Of a stretch of DNA of 6,022 bases, positions 5,961 to 6,022 are shown in pieces (positions within the stretch are counted from its first letter, which is position 1; each line of letters opens with the position of its first letter). Origin of the DNA: WLND01 sp040398845 (lineage in GTDB: Bacteria; Actinomycetota; Actinomycetes; S36-B12); contig JBBATH010000034.1 in the NCBI GenBank assembly GCA_040398845.1, positions 1 to 6,022 of the forward strand. Direction: 5' to 3'. The notes below the pieces were generated by a model. The model did no database searches and was not told the origin of the DNA. It worked only from the letters and a program-made list of their open reading frames with translations. The position numbers were made by a program, and so were the translations under genes.

Positions 5961-6003
5961 GGTTTACTGCCGCTTGACCCCAACGGTTAAGCGGCCGTGA
6001 ACC
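5961..6003 (+). other. 43-nt 3' inverted repeat / stem-loop
   Basis: The left arm (5961-5979) pairs with the right arm (5985-6003) around the 5-nt loop CCAAC. Of 19 opposed positions, 16 are Watson-Crick, two are G-U wobbles in the sense RNA and one (T5968 against C5996) is a mismatch. The uninterrupted inner stem is 11 bp. In DNA terms it is a 19-bp inverted repeat with 16 matches. It may be an RNA element for reverse transcriptase recognition or 3'-end formation, or a paired-arm site for the recombinase. No T-run follows and the context is eukaryotic, so a bacterial-type terminator is not suggested. Confidence 0.7.
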
Positions 6004-6022
6004 AACGTGTGAAGAGACAGAC

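Larger units (their letters stand above)
1..6022 (+). mobile_element. DIRS/Ngaro-like tyrosine-recombinase retrotransposon, internal region
   Basis: The window holds a gag-like frame followed by a polyprotein with reverse transcriptase, RNase H and tyrosine recombinase domains in that order. This combination defines the YR retrotransposons (DIRS, Ngaro, PAT), which integrate a circular cDNA without a DDE integrase. No protease motif and no DDE/RVE integrase was seen, which argues against Ty1/copia and Ty3/gypsy. No endonuclease of the APE or RLE type was seen, which argues against LINEs. The DIRS1-type DAM methyltransferase motif was not found either, so the element is closer in content to Ngaro/PAT or an unnamed algal clade. 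No inverted terminal repeats or split direct repeats could be recognised between the left ~60 nt and the right ~180 nt, so the true termini probably lie beyond the window. Both large frames are uninterrupted. Confidence 0.85.
5840..6022 (+). other. 3' non-coding tail of the element
   Basis: The 183 nt after the ORF2 stop have no convincing coding frame. They contain a near-palindrome (5875-5888), a short tandem repeat (5938-5952) and a long hairpin (5961-6003). No AATAAA polyadenylation signal was seen. By position this is where YR retrotransposons keep 3' untranslated, terminal-repeat or recombination-core sequences. Confidence 0.6.

Noticed and set aside
1..6022. Terminal inverted or split direct repeats within the window
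   Set aside because: Comparing the first ~60 nt with the last ~180 nt on both strands gave only 6-bp level matches and one loose GTCxGTCTCT similarity, which is not above chance. The ends probably lie outside.

Overview
The window is almost entirely filled by one GC-rich eukaryotic retrotransposon of the tyrosine-recombinase (YR) class, in the DIRS/Ngaro/PAT group. Diagnosis rests on one long open frame that carries, in order, a reverse transcriptase (FPMG..K, D-V-E-A-A-F, YVDD), an RNase H (D-E-D-D residues) and a tyrosine recombinase (R, H-x-x-R, H, Y). No DDE integrase, aspartic protease or long terminal repeat is visible. A canonical spliceosomal-type intron near the left edge and the protein architecture point to a eukaryotic host. 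High GC, with G/C-biased third positions, would suit a unicellular alga or another protist, but the host cannot be fixed from this sequence.

Layout: (1) 13-1839, ORF1, a gag-like protein of 608 codons (about 590 residues if a 54-nt intron at 47-100 is removed), with a C2HC finger-like motif, a predicted membrane-spanning segment and a C-terminal cluster of CCCH-like fingers. (2) 1472-5839, ORF2, an RT-RNase H-YR polyprotein in the +1 frame relative to ORF1. Its first ~330 nt overlap ORF1 and look like a shadow; convincing coding begins around the ORF1 stop. (3) 5840-6022, a 183-nt 3' non-coding tail with a short near-palindrome and a strong 43-nt hairpin.

Working model: ORF1 would package the RNA, and ORF2 would copy it (RT/RNase H) and insert a circular cDNA by YR-mediated strand exchange. 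ORF2 has to be reached by +1 frameshifting, by reinitiation or by a separate transcript. Both frames are intact, so the copy looks young or recently active.

Less ordinary features are two calmodulin-binding-type IQ motifs and hydrophobic segments in the spacer between RNase H and YR, fusion of the YR to the RT/RH frame without a methyltransferase domain, the length-multiple-of-three intron, the stop-proximal +1 frame change, and the 3' hairpin whose non-Watson-Crick pairs are wobble pairs only in the sense RNA. The element's terminal repeats lie outside the window or are not recognisable, so its exact ends are unknown.
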